Assembly: GCF_012276755.1 (NCBI RefSeq)
Contig: NZ_JAAXKX010000017.1
Location: 18,839-82,838 of the forward strand
Direction of reading: 5' to 3'
DNA: 64,000 nt
DNA from: Marichromatium bheemlicum
GTDB taxonomy: Bacteria > Pseudomonadota > Gammaproteobacteria > Chromatiales > Chromatiaceae
In this document: positions 32,450 through 41,107 of the stretch, in pieces
Layout of the letters: each line of letters opens with the position of its first letter
Numbering within the stretch: position 1 is the stretch's first letter
The notes under the pieces: generated by a model
Told to the model about the DNA's origin: nothing
Database searches by the model: none
What the model saw: only the letters and a program-made list of their open reading frames with translations
Program-made: the position numbers and the translations under genes

Positions 32450-33277
32450 TCAGTTCTCGTCGAGGCTGAGATAGTCCCAGACCTTGCGCGCGAGGCTGAT
32501 CTCCTCGGGCTTGGGCGTGTCGTCGACGAGTCGCCCGGCCTCGCGGTTGACCTCGAGCACCCGGCGCGCGGCGGCGGCCAGCTGCGTCTTGCCGAGCGCC
32601 TCGTAGGCGTCGATCATCACCTCCAGCGCATCCTCTACCGCGCTGGTGCGCTGGAAACGGTGGATGACGTACTCAGCGCGATTGGCCGCGGCCAGATAGG
32701 CCCCCCGCTTCATGTAATAGCGCGCGACATTGACCTCGTGCTTGGCGAGGTTGTTGCGCAGGTAGAGCATGCGCTGGCGGGCATCGGCGGCATAGCGGCT
32801 CTCCGGGAAGCGTTCGACGAGGATGGCGAAGTCCTCGAAGGCGTCGAGCGCCGAGCCCGGGTCGCGCTGCGACGGGTCGGTGGGGATGTAGCGGTCGAGG
32901 AAGCCGACGCTGCGGTTGTAGTTGACGATCCCCTTGAGATAGTAGGCGTAGTCGACGAAGGGGTTCTGCGGATAGAGCTTGATGAAGCGGTCCGCCGCGG
33001 CCAGCGCCGCCTCCGGCTCGTCGGCACGATAATTGGCGTAGGCGACGTCGAGCTGGGCCTGCATGGCATAACGCCCGAACGGATAGCGCGCCTCGAGTTT
33101 TTCGTAGTATTCGATCGCCCGTGTGTAGTTGCCTGCGTCGAGTTCGGCGGCGGCCTCGGCGTAGAGCTTGGACGCGCCCCAGTTCGCGGTCTGGTCGATC
33201 TCTTCGCCGAACACGCCACAGCCGGCGAGCAGCGCGGCGAGCAGCAGCGCGGGAAGTCGTGTTAACGTTCTTGGCAT
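32450..33277 (-). CDS. bamD: Outer membrane assembly lipoprotein BamD
   Basis: The 275-residue lipoprotein has a lipobox LLAGC with Cys20. TPR repeats follow (ASKLYAEAAAELDAGNYTRA, LDVAYANYRADEPEAALAAA). It also carries the BamD-typical PFVDYAYYLKGIVNY and NNLAKHEVNVARYYMKRGAY. With BamA it inserts beta-barrel proteins into the outer membrane. It is divergent from rluD, the usual arrangement in gammaproteobacteria. Confidence 0.96.
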   Translation of the reverse strand: MPRTLTRLPALLLAALLAGCGVFGEEIDQTANWGASKLYAEAAAELDAGNYTRAIEYYEKLEARYPFGRYAMQAQLDVAYANYRADEPEAALAAADRFIKLYPQNPFVDYAYYLKGIVNYNRSVGFLDRYIPTDPSQRDPGSALDAFEDFAILVERFPESRYAADARQRMLYLRNNLAKHEVNVARYYMKRGAYLAAANRAEYVIHRFQRTSAVEDALEVMIDAYEALGKTQLAAAARRVLEVNREAGRLVDDTPKPEEISLARKVWDYLSLDEN

Positions 33278-33373
33278 GTCCGTGGAATACCTGTTCGAAA
33301 ATCATTCCAGTATACGCGAAGGTGTCTTCGCCAGCGCCCCCCCTTTGGCCCCCCGGAGCGGGGTGGGGGTGGC

Positions 33374-34357
33374 GTGAACAGCGGAGTCGTACACCAACGC
33401 ATCGACCGTGATCTGGTGCTCGATGCCGGCCACGCCGGGCGGCGTCTCGACCAGGTGCTCGCCGAGCTGCTGCCGGAGTTCTCGCGCAGTCGTTTGCAGC
33501 AGTGGGTCGAGTCCGGCGAGCTGCTCGTCGACGACCAGCGCCGGCGTCCGCGCGACAAGGTCTGGGGGGGAGAGCGCGTGCGTCTTGCCGCCACCCTGGC
33601 GCTCGACGAGCGTTGTCTGGCGCAACCGATCGCGCTCGACATCGTCCATGAGGACGAGGCCCTGCTGGTGGTCAACAAGCCCGCCGGGCTGGTGGTGCAC
33701 CCGGCCGCCGGCAACCCCGACGGCACCCTGCAGAACGCACTGCTCCATCACGATCCGGGGTTGGCGGCACTGCCGCGGGCCGGGATCGTCCATCGTCTCG
33801 ACAAGGACACCTCGGGGCTGCTGGTGGTGGCCAAGACGCTCACCGCCCACCGCTCGCTGGTCGAGCAGCTGCGCTTGCACGAGGTCCATCGCGAGTATCG
33901 TGCCCTGGTGATCGGCGAGTGTGTCGCCGGTGGTCGGGTCGAGGCCCCGGTGGGACGCCATCCCACCCAGCGCACGCGCATGGCGGTGGTCGCCGGCGGG
34001 CGCCCGGCGGTGACTCACTACCGGGTGCTCGAGCGCTTCCCCGGTCACACCCTGCTTGCCGTCGAGCTCGAGACCGGGCGCACCCACCAGATCCGCGTAC
34101 ATATGTCACACCTGCGCTATCCCCTGGTCGGGGATCGTGTCTATGGTGGCCGACCGCGCCCGCCGCGCGGCTGCAGTGTGGCGGTGCGCGAGGCACTGCA
34201 ACACTTCCCGCGCCAGGCGCTGCACGCCATCCGGCTCGGCCTGCGTCACCCCGAGCAGGGCCGGGTCTGTCACTGGGAGGTGCCGATGGCTGCTGATCTG
34301 GAGGCACTGCTCGCGCAGCTGCGCGAGGAGGGCGGGAATGACGCCGATCCGACCTGA
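33374..34357 (+). CDS. rluD: 23S rRNA pseudouridine synthase RluD
   Basis: The 327-residue enzyme has an N-terminal S4 domain (RRLDQVLAELLPEFSRSRLQ). The RluA-type catalytic core has the active aspartate in GIVHRLDKDTSGLLVVAK and the ELETGRTHQIRVHMSHL signature. It makes pseudouridines in helix 69 of 23S rRNA (1911, 1915, 1917 in E. coli). Its 3' end overlaps pgeF by 20 bases. Confidence 0.95.
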   Translation: MNSGVVHQRIDRDLVLDAGHAGRRLDQVLAELLPEFSRSRLQQWVESGELLVDDQRRRPRDKVWGGERVRLAATLALDERCLAQPIALDIVHEDEALLVVNKPAGLVVHPAAGNPDGTLQNALLHHDPGLAALPRAGIVHRLDKDTSGLLVVAKTLTAHRSLVEQLRLHEVHREYRALVIGECVAGGRVEAPVGRHPTQRTRMAVVAGGRPAVTHYRVLERFPGHTLLAVELETGRTHQIRVHMSHLRYPLVGDRVYGGRPRPPRGCSVAVREALQHFPRQALHAIRLGLRHPEQGRVCHWEVPMAADLEALLAQLREEGGNDADPT

Positions 34358-35102
34358 CTGGCCGGCCCCCGCGGCGGTCCGTGCATTGGTCACCACCCGT
34401 AGCGGTGGTGTCAGCCAGGGCCCTTATGCCAGCCTCAATCTCGCCACCCACGTCGGGGACGACCCAGCGCGGGTGGCACGCAATCGTGCCCTGCTGCGCC
34501 AGCACGCGGGCCTGCCGAGCGAGCCGCTGTGGCTCGATCAGGTCCATGGCTGTGTCGTCGCCGATGATGCCGCTGCGCTCGGTTGTCAGGCCGATGCCGC
34601 GGTCAGCGCCTGGCCGGGGCGGGTGTGCGCGGTGCTCACCGCCGATTGCCTGCCGCTGCTGCTGTGCGATCGTGAAGGCACCCGGGTGGCGGCGGTGCAT
34701 GCCGGCTGGCGGGGGCTGGCCGGCGGGGTGATCGAGCGCACCCTGGCCGCGCTGGCGCTCGAGCCCTCGCGGCTGCTCGCCTGGTTGGGACCGGCCATCG
34801 GTCCTTCGGCCTTCGAGGTCGGCCCCGAGGTGCGCGCGCGCTTCGTCGATCTCGATGTCGCCGCGGCTGACGCCTTTCGTCCTGGCCGGGCCGGGCGCTG
34901 GCTGGCCGATCTGTTCATGCTGGCCCGTCAACGATTAGTGGCCGCCGGGGTCCCGGCGGTTTACGGCGGCGGACAGTGCACCCATATCGATCCCCAACGA
35001 TTCTTTTCATATCGGCGTGACGGCACCACCGGACGGATGGCCAGTCTGATCTGGCTCGACCCGGCCGTCGCCGCGCCCCCTGGAGACCCTGAACATGTCT
35101 GA
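34338..35102 (+). CDS. pgeF: Peptidoglycan editing factor PgeF (YfiH, laccase-fold)
   Basis: The 254-residue protein has the YfiH metal-site motifs: His in WLDQVHG, Cys in VLTADCLPLLL and His in VAAVHAGWRGLAGG. GPAIGPSAFEVG follows. YfiH/PgeF removes wrongly placed L-serine in peptidoglycan precursors; related proteins have been described as polyphenol oxidases. The ATG at 34338 is chosen because it begins the conserved domain. It overlaps rluD upstream and the next gene downstream by 8 bases, so it belongs to one operon. Confidence 0.9.
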   Translation: MTPIRPDWPAPAAVRALVTTRSGGVSQGPYASLNLATHVGDDPARVARNRALLRQHAGLPSEPLWLDQVHGCVVADDAAALGCQADAAVSAWPGRVCAVLTADCLPLLLCDREGTRVAAVHAGWRGLAGGVIERTLAALALEPSRLLAWLGPAIGPSAFEVGPEVRARFVDLDVAAADAFRPGRAGRWLADLFMLARQRLVAAGVPAVYGGGQCTHIDPQRFFSYRRDGTTGRMASLIWLDPAVAAPPGDPEHV

Positions 35103-35616
35103 CTGGATGATGTTGACCCTGGTCGGTGCCGACCGGCCCGGGATCGTCTCGCGCGTCACCCGCGCGCTTTGCGGCGTCGGCTGCAACCTCGGTGAGGCCT
35201 CGATGCTGCGCCTCGGTGGCAACTTCACCATCATGATGATGGTGGCGACCGAGCGGCCCGAGTCGGCATTGCGCGAGGCGCTCGCGCCGGTGGCCGAGAC
35301 GCTCGGGCTGCGGCTGCACATCGACACCGTCAACGGTGATCTGCACCAACATCTGCTGCCCAATGTCCAGGTCCGGGTGAGCGGGGCCGATCGCACCGGC
35401 ATCGTCGCCGACGTCACCGAGGCGCTGGCCGAGCAGGGCTTCCACATCCTCGAGCTGGAGTCGGACGTTGCCGGTGACAGCGCCAGTCCGCTCTACATCA
35501 TGAACATCCAGGGCTACAGCGAGTGCTCGCTGGAGACGCTGACCGGGGCCCTCGCCGGACTGGACCGGCGTGGTGTCTCGGTCGAGGTTGCGCCCATCGA
35601 CGTGATGATCGGCTGA
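35095..35616 (+). CDS. Two-ACT-domain regulator, GcvR-like
   Basis: The 173-residue protein consists of two ACT domains, each starting with the typical pattern (MLTLVGADRPGIVSRVTRAL and VRVSGADRTGIVADVTEAL). That is the architecture of GcvR, which binds glycine and blocks GcvA at the glycine cleavage promoter. No gcv genes are in the window, so the ligand and partner are not known here. It overlaps pgeF and lies three bases before def. Confidence 0.8.
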   Translation: MSDWMMLTLVGADRPGIVSRVTRALCGVGCNLGEASMLRLGGNFTIMMMVATERPESALREALAPVAETLGLRLHIDTVNGDLHQHLLPNVQVRVSGADRTGIVADVTEALAEQGFHILELESDVAGDSASPLYIMNIQGYSECSLETLTGALAGLDRRGVSVEVAPIDVMIG

Positions 35617-35619
35617 CCG

Positions 35620-36147
35620 ATGGCCATACTCGATATCCTCAAACTCCCGGACCCGCGGCTCAAGCAGGTCTCGACCCCGGTCGAGCACTTCGATGCGGCC
35701 TTGCGTGACTTCGTCGCCGATCTCGAGGAGACCCGCCAGGACGGGCCCGCCGCCGTCGGCATCGCCGCGCCCCAGGTCGGACACTTCGAGCGCATCGTGA
35801 TCGTCGACTGCTCCTCGCGCCCGAAGACCCCCAACCATGGCAATCTGGTGTTGATCAATCCCGAGATCGTCCACTGGGAGGGCTATGCGATGGGGCGTGA
35901 GGGCTGTCTGTCGGTGCCTGATTACACCGGCAACGTGATCCGCGCCACCCAGATCCGGCTGCGTGCCCAGGACCCCGAAGGCGTGGTCCACGAGTACGAG
36001 ATGGAGGGCTACGAGGCGCGCGCGGTACAGCACGAGATCGACCACCTTGATGGCATGTTGTTCGTCGATCGGGTGGTGAGCCGGCGCACCGATCTGTACC
36101 GGCGCAAGACCTACGCCAAGAAAAAATCCCCGAAGTCGGCGGCCTGA
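35620..36147 (+). CDS. def: Peptide deformylase
   Basis: The 175-residue enzyme has all three PDF motifs: GIAAPQVG, EGCLSVP with the metal-binding Cys, and QHEIDHLDG with the metal-binding His pair and catalytic Glu. It removes the N-formyl group from new proteins. The Lys-rich tail (RRKTYAKKKSPKSAA) is usual for type I deformylases. It is the last gene of the rluD-pgeF-gcvR-like-def run and is not next to fmt, which is a common alternative place. Confidence 0.95.
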   Translation: MAILDILKLPDPRLKQVSTPVEHFDAALRDFVADLEETRQDGPAAVGIAAPQVGHFERIVIVDCSSRPKTPNHGNLVLINPEIVHWEGYAMGREGCLSVPDYTGNVIRATQIRLRAQDPEGVVHEYEMEGYEARAVQHEIDHLDGMLFVDRVVSRRTDLYRRKTYAKKKSPKSAA

Positions 36148-36343
36148 GTGTGCGCGGCGTCGTTGCGCCGGTGCGTTGAAGCCCTCGATAATCGGCCTTA
36201 ATTCGCCCCCATGGACGGGTTGCGGGGCGCTGCCCGTGCAGCCCTCGCCGCGGCGTCTGCGCCATTTCGGGCGCGACGCGCTGCGCCACCCTCCGCCAAC
36301 CGTCAGCCCCCGCGAGCCGGGGGTCCGAACACGAGTACCGCTC

Positions 36344-38446
36344 ATGAGACCGCGTCCCCTACGGTATCTATCCTCACTCGCCTTGCTGCTGGTAGCCGGA
36401 CTGGCCGTCGCCTCGCCGCGCCCGGTGGCGCTCGCCGACCTTTATCCGGTCCCCGAGCAGACCAAGTCGGCGGTGGTCATCAACCAGGTGCTCGAGCGCT
36501 ATCACTATCGCAAGCTCTCGCTCGATCCGGCCTTCGCCCGGGCGGTGCTGGTGAACTATCTCGATGCCCTCGATCCGAGCAAGTCATTCTTCCTCGCCCG
36601 CGACGTGCGCCGTTTCGAGGACGGTGGTCGTCGTCTCGACGAGCGGCTGCGGCGCGGTGAACTCGATACCGCCTTCGACATCTTCCGTCTCTATCGCATG
36701 CGGGTCGACGACCGTGTCGACTATGCCTTGCAATTGCTGCAGGGCGAGTTCGACTTCTCCCGCGACGAGCACTATGCGCTCGAGCCGGCCGAGGACGCCT
36801 GGGCCGAGGACGGCGCCGCGCTCGACGAGCGTTGGCGCAAGCGGGTGAAGAACGACTTCCTGGTGCTGCGTCTGGCCGATCGTAGCGATGAGGACATCCG
36901 CGAGCGGCTGCGCAAGCGCTACGAGGGGTTGGCGCGGCGCATCGAGCAGTTCGACCGCGATGATGTCTTCCAGACCTTCATGAACGCCTACACCCTGGCG
37001 CTCGAGCCCCACACCAGCTATATGTCGCCGAGCACCTCGGAGAACTTCGACATCAGCATGAAGCTCTCGCTCGAGGGCATCGGTGCGGTGCTGCGTGCCG
37101 ACAATGAGTACACCGTGGTGCAAAGCACGGTGCCCGGTGGTCCGGCCCGCGAGTCGGGCCAGGTGCACACCGGCGACCAGATCGTCGGCGTCGGTCAGGG
37201 GCTCGACGGCCCCTTCGAGGACGTGGTCGGGTGGCGACTGGAGGACGTGGTCGAGAAGATCCGCGGTCCCAAGGGCTCGGTGGTGCGCCTGCAGCTGCTC
37301 TCCAAGGGCGCTGGGGTGAGTGCACGGACCCGCGAGGTCGCGCTGGTGCGCAACGAGATCAAGCTCGAGGACCAGGCGGCCAAGAGTTATGTCATCGACG
37401 ACCTCGAGAGCGCCGCCGGGGTACGCGTCGGGGTGATCGAGATCCCCGCCTTCTATCGTGACTTCCAGGCCGAAGGCGAGGGGCGGCGTGACTTCCGCAG
37501 CACCACCCGTGATGTCCGCGCGTTGATCGACGATCTGGTGATGCAGGGCGTCAATGGCCTGCTGATCGACCTGCGTGCCAACGGCGGTGGCTCGCTGGCC
37601 GAGGCCACCGCGCTCACCGGGCTGTTCATCGACACCGGGCCGGTGGTCCAGGTCAAGGATGCCTTCGGTCGCGTCGAGGTCGAGTCCGACCCCGAGCCCG
37701 GGGTGCTCTACACCGGGCCGCTGGCGGTGCTGGTCGATCGTGACAGCGCCTCGGCCTCGGAGATCTTCGCCGCCGCCATCCAGGACCACGGGCGCGGTTG
37801 GGTGATCGGCGAGCCGACCTTCGGTAAGGGGACGGTACAGACCCTGATCGATCTCAACCGCTATGTCCCCGGTGAGCAGACCGACCTCGGTCGGCTGCGT
37901 CTGACCATGGCCGAGTTCTTCCGCATCAGTGGTGGCAGTACCCAGTTGCGTGGCGTCGAGCCCGACATCCGTTTCCCCACCGCCGATACCGTCATCGATC
38001 ACGGTGAGCGTGCCCTCGACAACCCGTTGCCGTGGACGCGGATCTCGCCGGCGACCTACCGCCACCTCGACATGGCCGGCGATGTCGAGACGCTGATCGA
38101 CAGATCGCAGGCGCGCATCGCCGATGACCCCGGTTTCCGCATGCTCACCGAGCGCGGCAAGTTGCTGGCCGAGATGAAGGAACGCACCCTGGTCTCGCTC
38201 AACGAGCGCGCACGTCGTGCCGAGGACGAGCGCCTGGAGTCGGCCTTCAAGGCCCATCAGGATCGCTTCCTGCGTGCCCATGGCATCACCCCGGTCGACG
38301 AGGACGCAGACCCCATCGACGAGGAGGCGCTCGAGGCCCAGCGCGAGGCGATCTCACGCATCCAGGTCGAGGAAGCCGCACGTATCCTCGCCGATGCGAT
38401 CGTGCTCGGCCGCCAGGCGCCGCCGCGTGCGGCGATGACCCACTGA
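36344..38446 (+). CDS. prc: Tail-specific (carboxy-terminal processing) protease Prc
   Basis: The 700-residue periplasmic protease has a signal peptide (RYLSSLALLLVAGLAVASPR). An N-terminal helical domain follows, then a PDZ domain (about 230-320, SLEGIGAVLRADNEYTVVQS to GPKGSVVRLQLL). The S41 catalytic domain has nucleophile Ser in VDRDSASASEIFAAA and Lys in GEPTFGKGTVQ. A C-terminal DUF3340-like region is present. Prc trims C-termini and degrades ssrA-tagged or misfolded periplasmic proteins and some peptidoglycan hydrolases. The ATG at 36344 begins the signal peptide; the longer frame is not used. Confidence 0.94.
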   Translation: MRPRPLRYLSSLALLLVAGLAVASPRPVALADLYPVPEQTKSAVVINQVLERYHYRKLSLDPAFARAVLVNYLDALDPSKSFFLARDVRRFEDGGRRLDERLRRGELDTAFDIFRLYRMRVDDRVDYALQLLQGEFDFSRDEHYALEPAEDAWAEDGAALDERWRKRVKNDFLVLRLADRSDEDIRERLRKRYEGLARRIEQFDRDDVFQTFMNAYTLALEPHTSYMSPSTSENFDISMKLSLEGIGAVLRADNEYTVVQSTVPGGPARESGQVHTGDQIVGVGQGLDGPFEDVVGWRLEDVVEKIRGPKGSVVRLQLLSKGAGVSARTREVALVRNEIKLEDQAAKSYVIDDLESAAGVRVGVIEIPAFYRDFQAEGEGRRDFRSTTRDVRALIDDLVMQGVNGLLIDLRANGGGSLAEATALTGLFIDTGPVVQVKDAFGRVEVESDPEPGVLYTGPLAVLVDRDSASASEIFAAAIQDHGRGWVIGEPTFGKGTVQTLIDLNRYVPGEQTDLGRLRLTMAEFFRISGGSTQLRGVEPDIRFPTADTVIDHGERALDNPLPWTRISPATYRHLDMAGDVETLIDRSQARIADDPGFRMLTERGKLLAEMKERTLVSLNERARRAEDERLESAFKAHQDRFLRAHGITPVDEDADPIDEEALEAQREAISRIQVEEAARILADAIVLGRQAPPRAAMTH

Positions 38447-38509
38447 CCCTCCCGGCCGGCTGCGATCATCGCATCCGGCCGCTCTCCGCAAGACTCAAGG
38501 ACACCCCCT

Positions 38510-40108
38510 TTGAACGACCCCCGATCGACCTACGCGCGCCGTGTCGAGCAGCTCGCCACCGCCACCGACGACCTCTTCGCCGGCAATCGCATCGGCCTGG
38601 AAAAGGAGGGGCTACGCGTCTCCCCCACCGGCCAGCTCGCCACTACCCCACACCCGTCCGCGCTCGGTGCCGCGCTCACCCATCCCTACATCACCACCGA
38701 CTTCTCTGAGGCCCTGCTCGAGCTGATCACCCCGGCGCTTACCCGCGCCGAGGAGGCACTCGCCTTTCTCACCGATCTCCATGCCCATGTCCACCACCAC
38801 CTCGACGACGAGCTGTTGTGGGCGACGAGTATGCCCTGCGTGCTCAAAGGGGGGCGGCAGATCCCACTGGCGCGCTACGGTTGTTCCAATGCCGGGCGGA
38901 TGAAGACCGTCTACCGCCGTGGGTTGGGTAACCGCTACGGGCGCACCATGCAGGTGATCGCCGGGATCCACTACAACTTCTCCTTCGGCGAGGGGTTCTG
39001 GGTGCGGCTCCAAGCGATCGAGGGCGACCGTGGCGCGGCCCGCGCCTTTCGCGATCGCATGCAGATGGGGATGCTGCGCAACCTGCAGCGCATCGGCTGG
39101 CTGGTGCCCTATCTGTTCGGGGCCTCGCCGGCGATCTGCGCGAGTTTTGTGCAGGGGCAGGAGACCGATCTCGAACACTTCGACGACACCACCCTCTACT
39201 ATCCGTACGCCACCTCGCTGCGTATGGGCGACATCGGTTACCAGAACCAGCAGGAGGAGGGCACCGGCATCAAGGCGAGCTATGACAGCCTCGCCGACTA
39301 TGTACGCACCCTCACCTGGGCGATCGAGACCCCCTGTCCCGAGTACCAGCGCCTCGGTGTCAAGGTCGGTGAGCGCTACGAACAGCTCAACGCCAACGTG
39401 TTGCAGATCGAGAATGAGTACTACAGCACGGTGCGCCCCAAGCAGCTCACCGAGTGGATGGAACGCCCGACCCTGGCGCTCGCCCGTCGCGGCATCCGCT
39501 ATGTCGAGCTGCGCTCACCCGATATCGATGTCTTCGAGCCGACCGGGACCAGCCTCGAGCAGCTCCACTTCCTCGAGCTGATGATGCTCCACTGCTTGCT
39601 CGCCGACAGCCCGTTGGTCGATGCCGCCGAGCGGCGCGCCATCGATACCAACCTGGTGCGCACCGCGCACCGCGGACGCGAACCGGGGTTGACCCTGGTG
39701 CGTGCCGGGCGCGAGATCGCCTTGCGTGACTGGGCCGAGGAGTTGCTCGATCGCTTTGCGGTGCTCGCCGAATTGCTCGACGGTGGTAGCGACGGACCAC
39801 GGGCAGCGAGCCTGCGGATACAGCGCGACAAGGTAGCCGATGCCACGGCCACGCCCTCAGCGCGGGTGCTCGCCGAGATGCGCGCCCACGGCGAGGGTTT
39901 CTTCGCCTTCGCCCAGCGGATGTCGAGCGCGCATCGCGCCTACTTCCAGGGGCGTCGACCGAGCGCCAGCCATCAGGTGCTGTTCGAGCGCTTGGCGCGC
40001 GACTCGCACCAGCAGCAGCAGGCACTCGAGCGCAGCGAGACGGAGGGCTTCGATGACTTCCTGGCGCGCTACTTCGCCCAGGGCGAGGGAGAGGCCGGGG
40101 CGGCCTGA
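38510..40108 (+). CDS. gshA: Glutamate--cysteine ligase
   Basis: The 532-residue type I enzyme carries IGLEKEGLRVSPTGQLA at the front, TDFSEALLELITP, and QVIAGIHYNFSFGEGFW. It joins glutamate and cysteine in the first glutathione step. The start codon is TTG at 38510, with AAGGA eight bases before it; no in-frame ATG would keep the conserved N-terminus. gshB is not in the window. It follows prc by 63 bases in the same direction. Confidence 0.94.
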   Translation: MNDPRSTYARRVEQLATATDDLFAGNRIGLEKEGLRVSPTGQLATTPHPSALGAALTHPYITTDFSEALLELITPALTRAEEALAFLTDLHAHVHHHLDDELLWATSMPCVLKGGRQIPLARYGCSNAGRMKTVYRRGLGNRYGRTMQVIAGIHYNFSFGEGFWVRLQAIEGDRGAARAFRDRMQMGMLRNLQRIGWLVPYLFGASPAICASFVQGQETDLEHFDDTTLYYPYATSLRMGDIGYQNQQEEGTGIKASYDSLADYVRTLTWAIETPCPEYQRLGVKVGERYEQLNANVLQIENEYYSTVRPKQLTEWMERPTLALARRGIRYVELRSPDIDVFEPTGTSLEQLHFLELMMLHCLLADSPLVDAAERRAIDTNLVRTAHRGREPGLTLVRAGREIALRDWAEELLDRFAVLAELLDGGSDGPRAASLRIQRDKVADATATPSARVLAEMRAHGEGFFAFAQRMSSAHRAYFQGRRPSASHQVLFERLARDSHQQQQALERSETEGFDDFLARYFAQGEGEAGAA

Positions 40109-40166
40109 GCCCCGAGGCCTCGGCGCGAGCCGGGGTCGTCGAGGCTGAGGGGCCCCGAGGCGGGGG

Positions 40167-40754
40167 TCAGTCCGCCGCGGCCGCCGCCGCGGTGTCCTGC
40201 TCGGGCGCTGTGGCGGGGAGCGGGGCGCGCTGGGGGTAGACCGACATCATCGCCTCGATCGCGGCGCGGCGGGCCTCCATCGCCTCACGCATCTTGGTGC
40301 GGTAGGTCTCGAGCGCCTGGCGACGGGTCTCGATGTCGACCGCGGGTGCCGGCATCTCGTGGCGCTGGCCATAAGCCGGCGGGGTCGGACGCTGGCCGAA
40401 GGCAGGTGGCTCGGGCAGATCGGCGATGCCGGGGATCTCCGGCATCGCTGGCATGGCGGGCAGCTCCGGGGGGGCGCCGAAGGCGGGCATCGCCGGACGC
40501 TCGGGGAAGGCCGGCGGCTGCTGCGGCATGGCGAAGGCCCCCGCCTGCTGTTCCATGAAGCGTCGCTGTGCCTCCATCGCCTGCTCGATCGCCTGGGCGC
40601 GGCGCTCGGCGAAGGCTTGCTGCTGCGCGGCGAAGGCCTGGTGTTGCTCCGGGGTCATGGGCGCGGGGGCGTAGGGCGCGCCATACCAGGCGTTGGCGGC
40701 GGTGGCCGTGGCGCCGAGGAGGAGGGCTGAGGCTGCGGTGACGAGTCTGGACAT
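40167..40754 (-). CDS. Secreted Pro/Met/Ala-rich small protein, sulfur-globule-protein-like
   Basis: The 195-residue protein has a clear signal peptide (MSRLVTAASALLLGATATAA then NAWYGAPYAP). It has a Gln/Ala/Glu helical part at about 35-75 (FAERRAQAIEQAMEAQRRFM). A Pro/Met-rich middle (AMPAMPEIPGIADLPEPPAF and similar) runs to about residue 130, and a second helical segment follows (LETYRTKMREAMEARRAAIE). No cysteine follows the signal peptide. I recognise no enzyme family. The AWYG-type N-terminus and repetitive structural look resemble the sulfur globule envelope proteins of Chromatiaceae, whose SgpD is described as coiled-coil. This is inference. AAGGTG precedes the ATG, and a strong promoter lies about 270 bases upstream. 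Confidence 0.6.
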   Translation of the reverse strand: MSRLVTAASALLLGATATAANAWYGAPYAPAPMTPEQHQAFAAQQQAFAERRAQAIEQAMEAQRRFMEQQAGAFAMPQQPPAFPERPAMPAFGAPPELPAMPAMPEIPGIADLPEPPAFGQRPTPPAYGQRHEMPAPAVDIETRRQALETYRTKMREAMEARRAAIEAMMSVYPQRAPLPATAPEQDTAAAAAAD

Positions 40755-41022
40755 TGAACACACCTTGTGGTTTCGAGGGGTTGGGGTGAGTCGATGACAG
40801 GAGGCTCCGGGGCGCGTTCAGCGCCGGCCATCACCGGCTCGACGCCTGGTCGTGGGGCCGGTGCGGACGTCCCTGTCGGGTTGAATCTGCTGGCGCGCCT
40901 CATCCCGGTCGCGCGGGGCCGCGGCGCGAGGCGCGCCGTCATCCGGTCCGCGCCCAGGGCCGCGCAGCGCGGTCTCGGTCGCCTGTCACACCGGCGCAAC
41001 GCCAGGGAGTCGATCGGATCAG
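40755..41022 (-). other. Long untranslated leader of the secreted small protein gene
   Basis: This 268-base stretch lies between the predicted transcription start and the start codon. No coding frame with support is seen in it on either strand. It may be a regulatory leader or hold a small RNA; no known riboswitch is recognised. Confidence 0.4.
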
Positions 41023-41028
41023 GCATTG

Positions 41029-41056
41029 ATTATATAAGCGTTTTCTAAAGTATCAA
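41029..41056 (-). promoter_or_regulatory. Near-consensus sigma-70 promoter, distant from the secreted small protein
   Basis: Read on the minus strand, TTGATA (41051-41056) is followed 16 bases later by a perfect TATAAT (41029-41034). The surrounding DNA is unusually AT-rich. Transcription would start near 41022, leaving a leader of about 268 bases before the ATG at 40754. Confidence 0.7.
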
Positions 41057-41070
41057 GCCGGCTTCTGGAC

Positions 41071-41100
41071 GCACCGCCCCGATCTCGTCGGGGGCGGTGC
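41071..41100 (-). terminator. Hairpin after sthA
   Basis: A GCACCGCCCC/GGGGCGGTGC inverted repeat, with additional inner pairing, lies right after the sthA stop and before the downstream promoter. A T-run is absent. Confidence 0.45.
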
Positions 41101-41107
41101 GTTGCTC

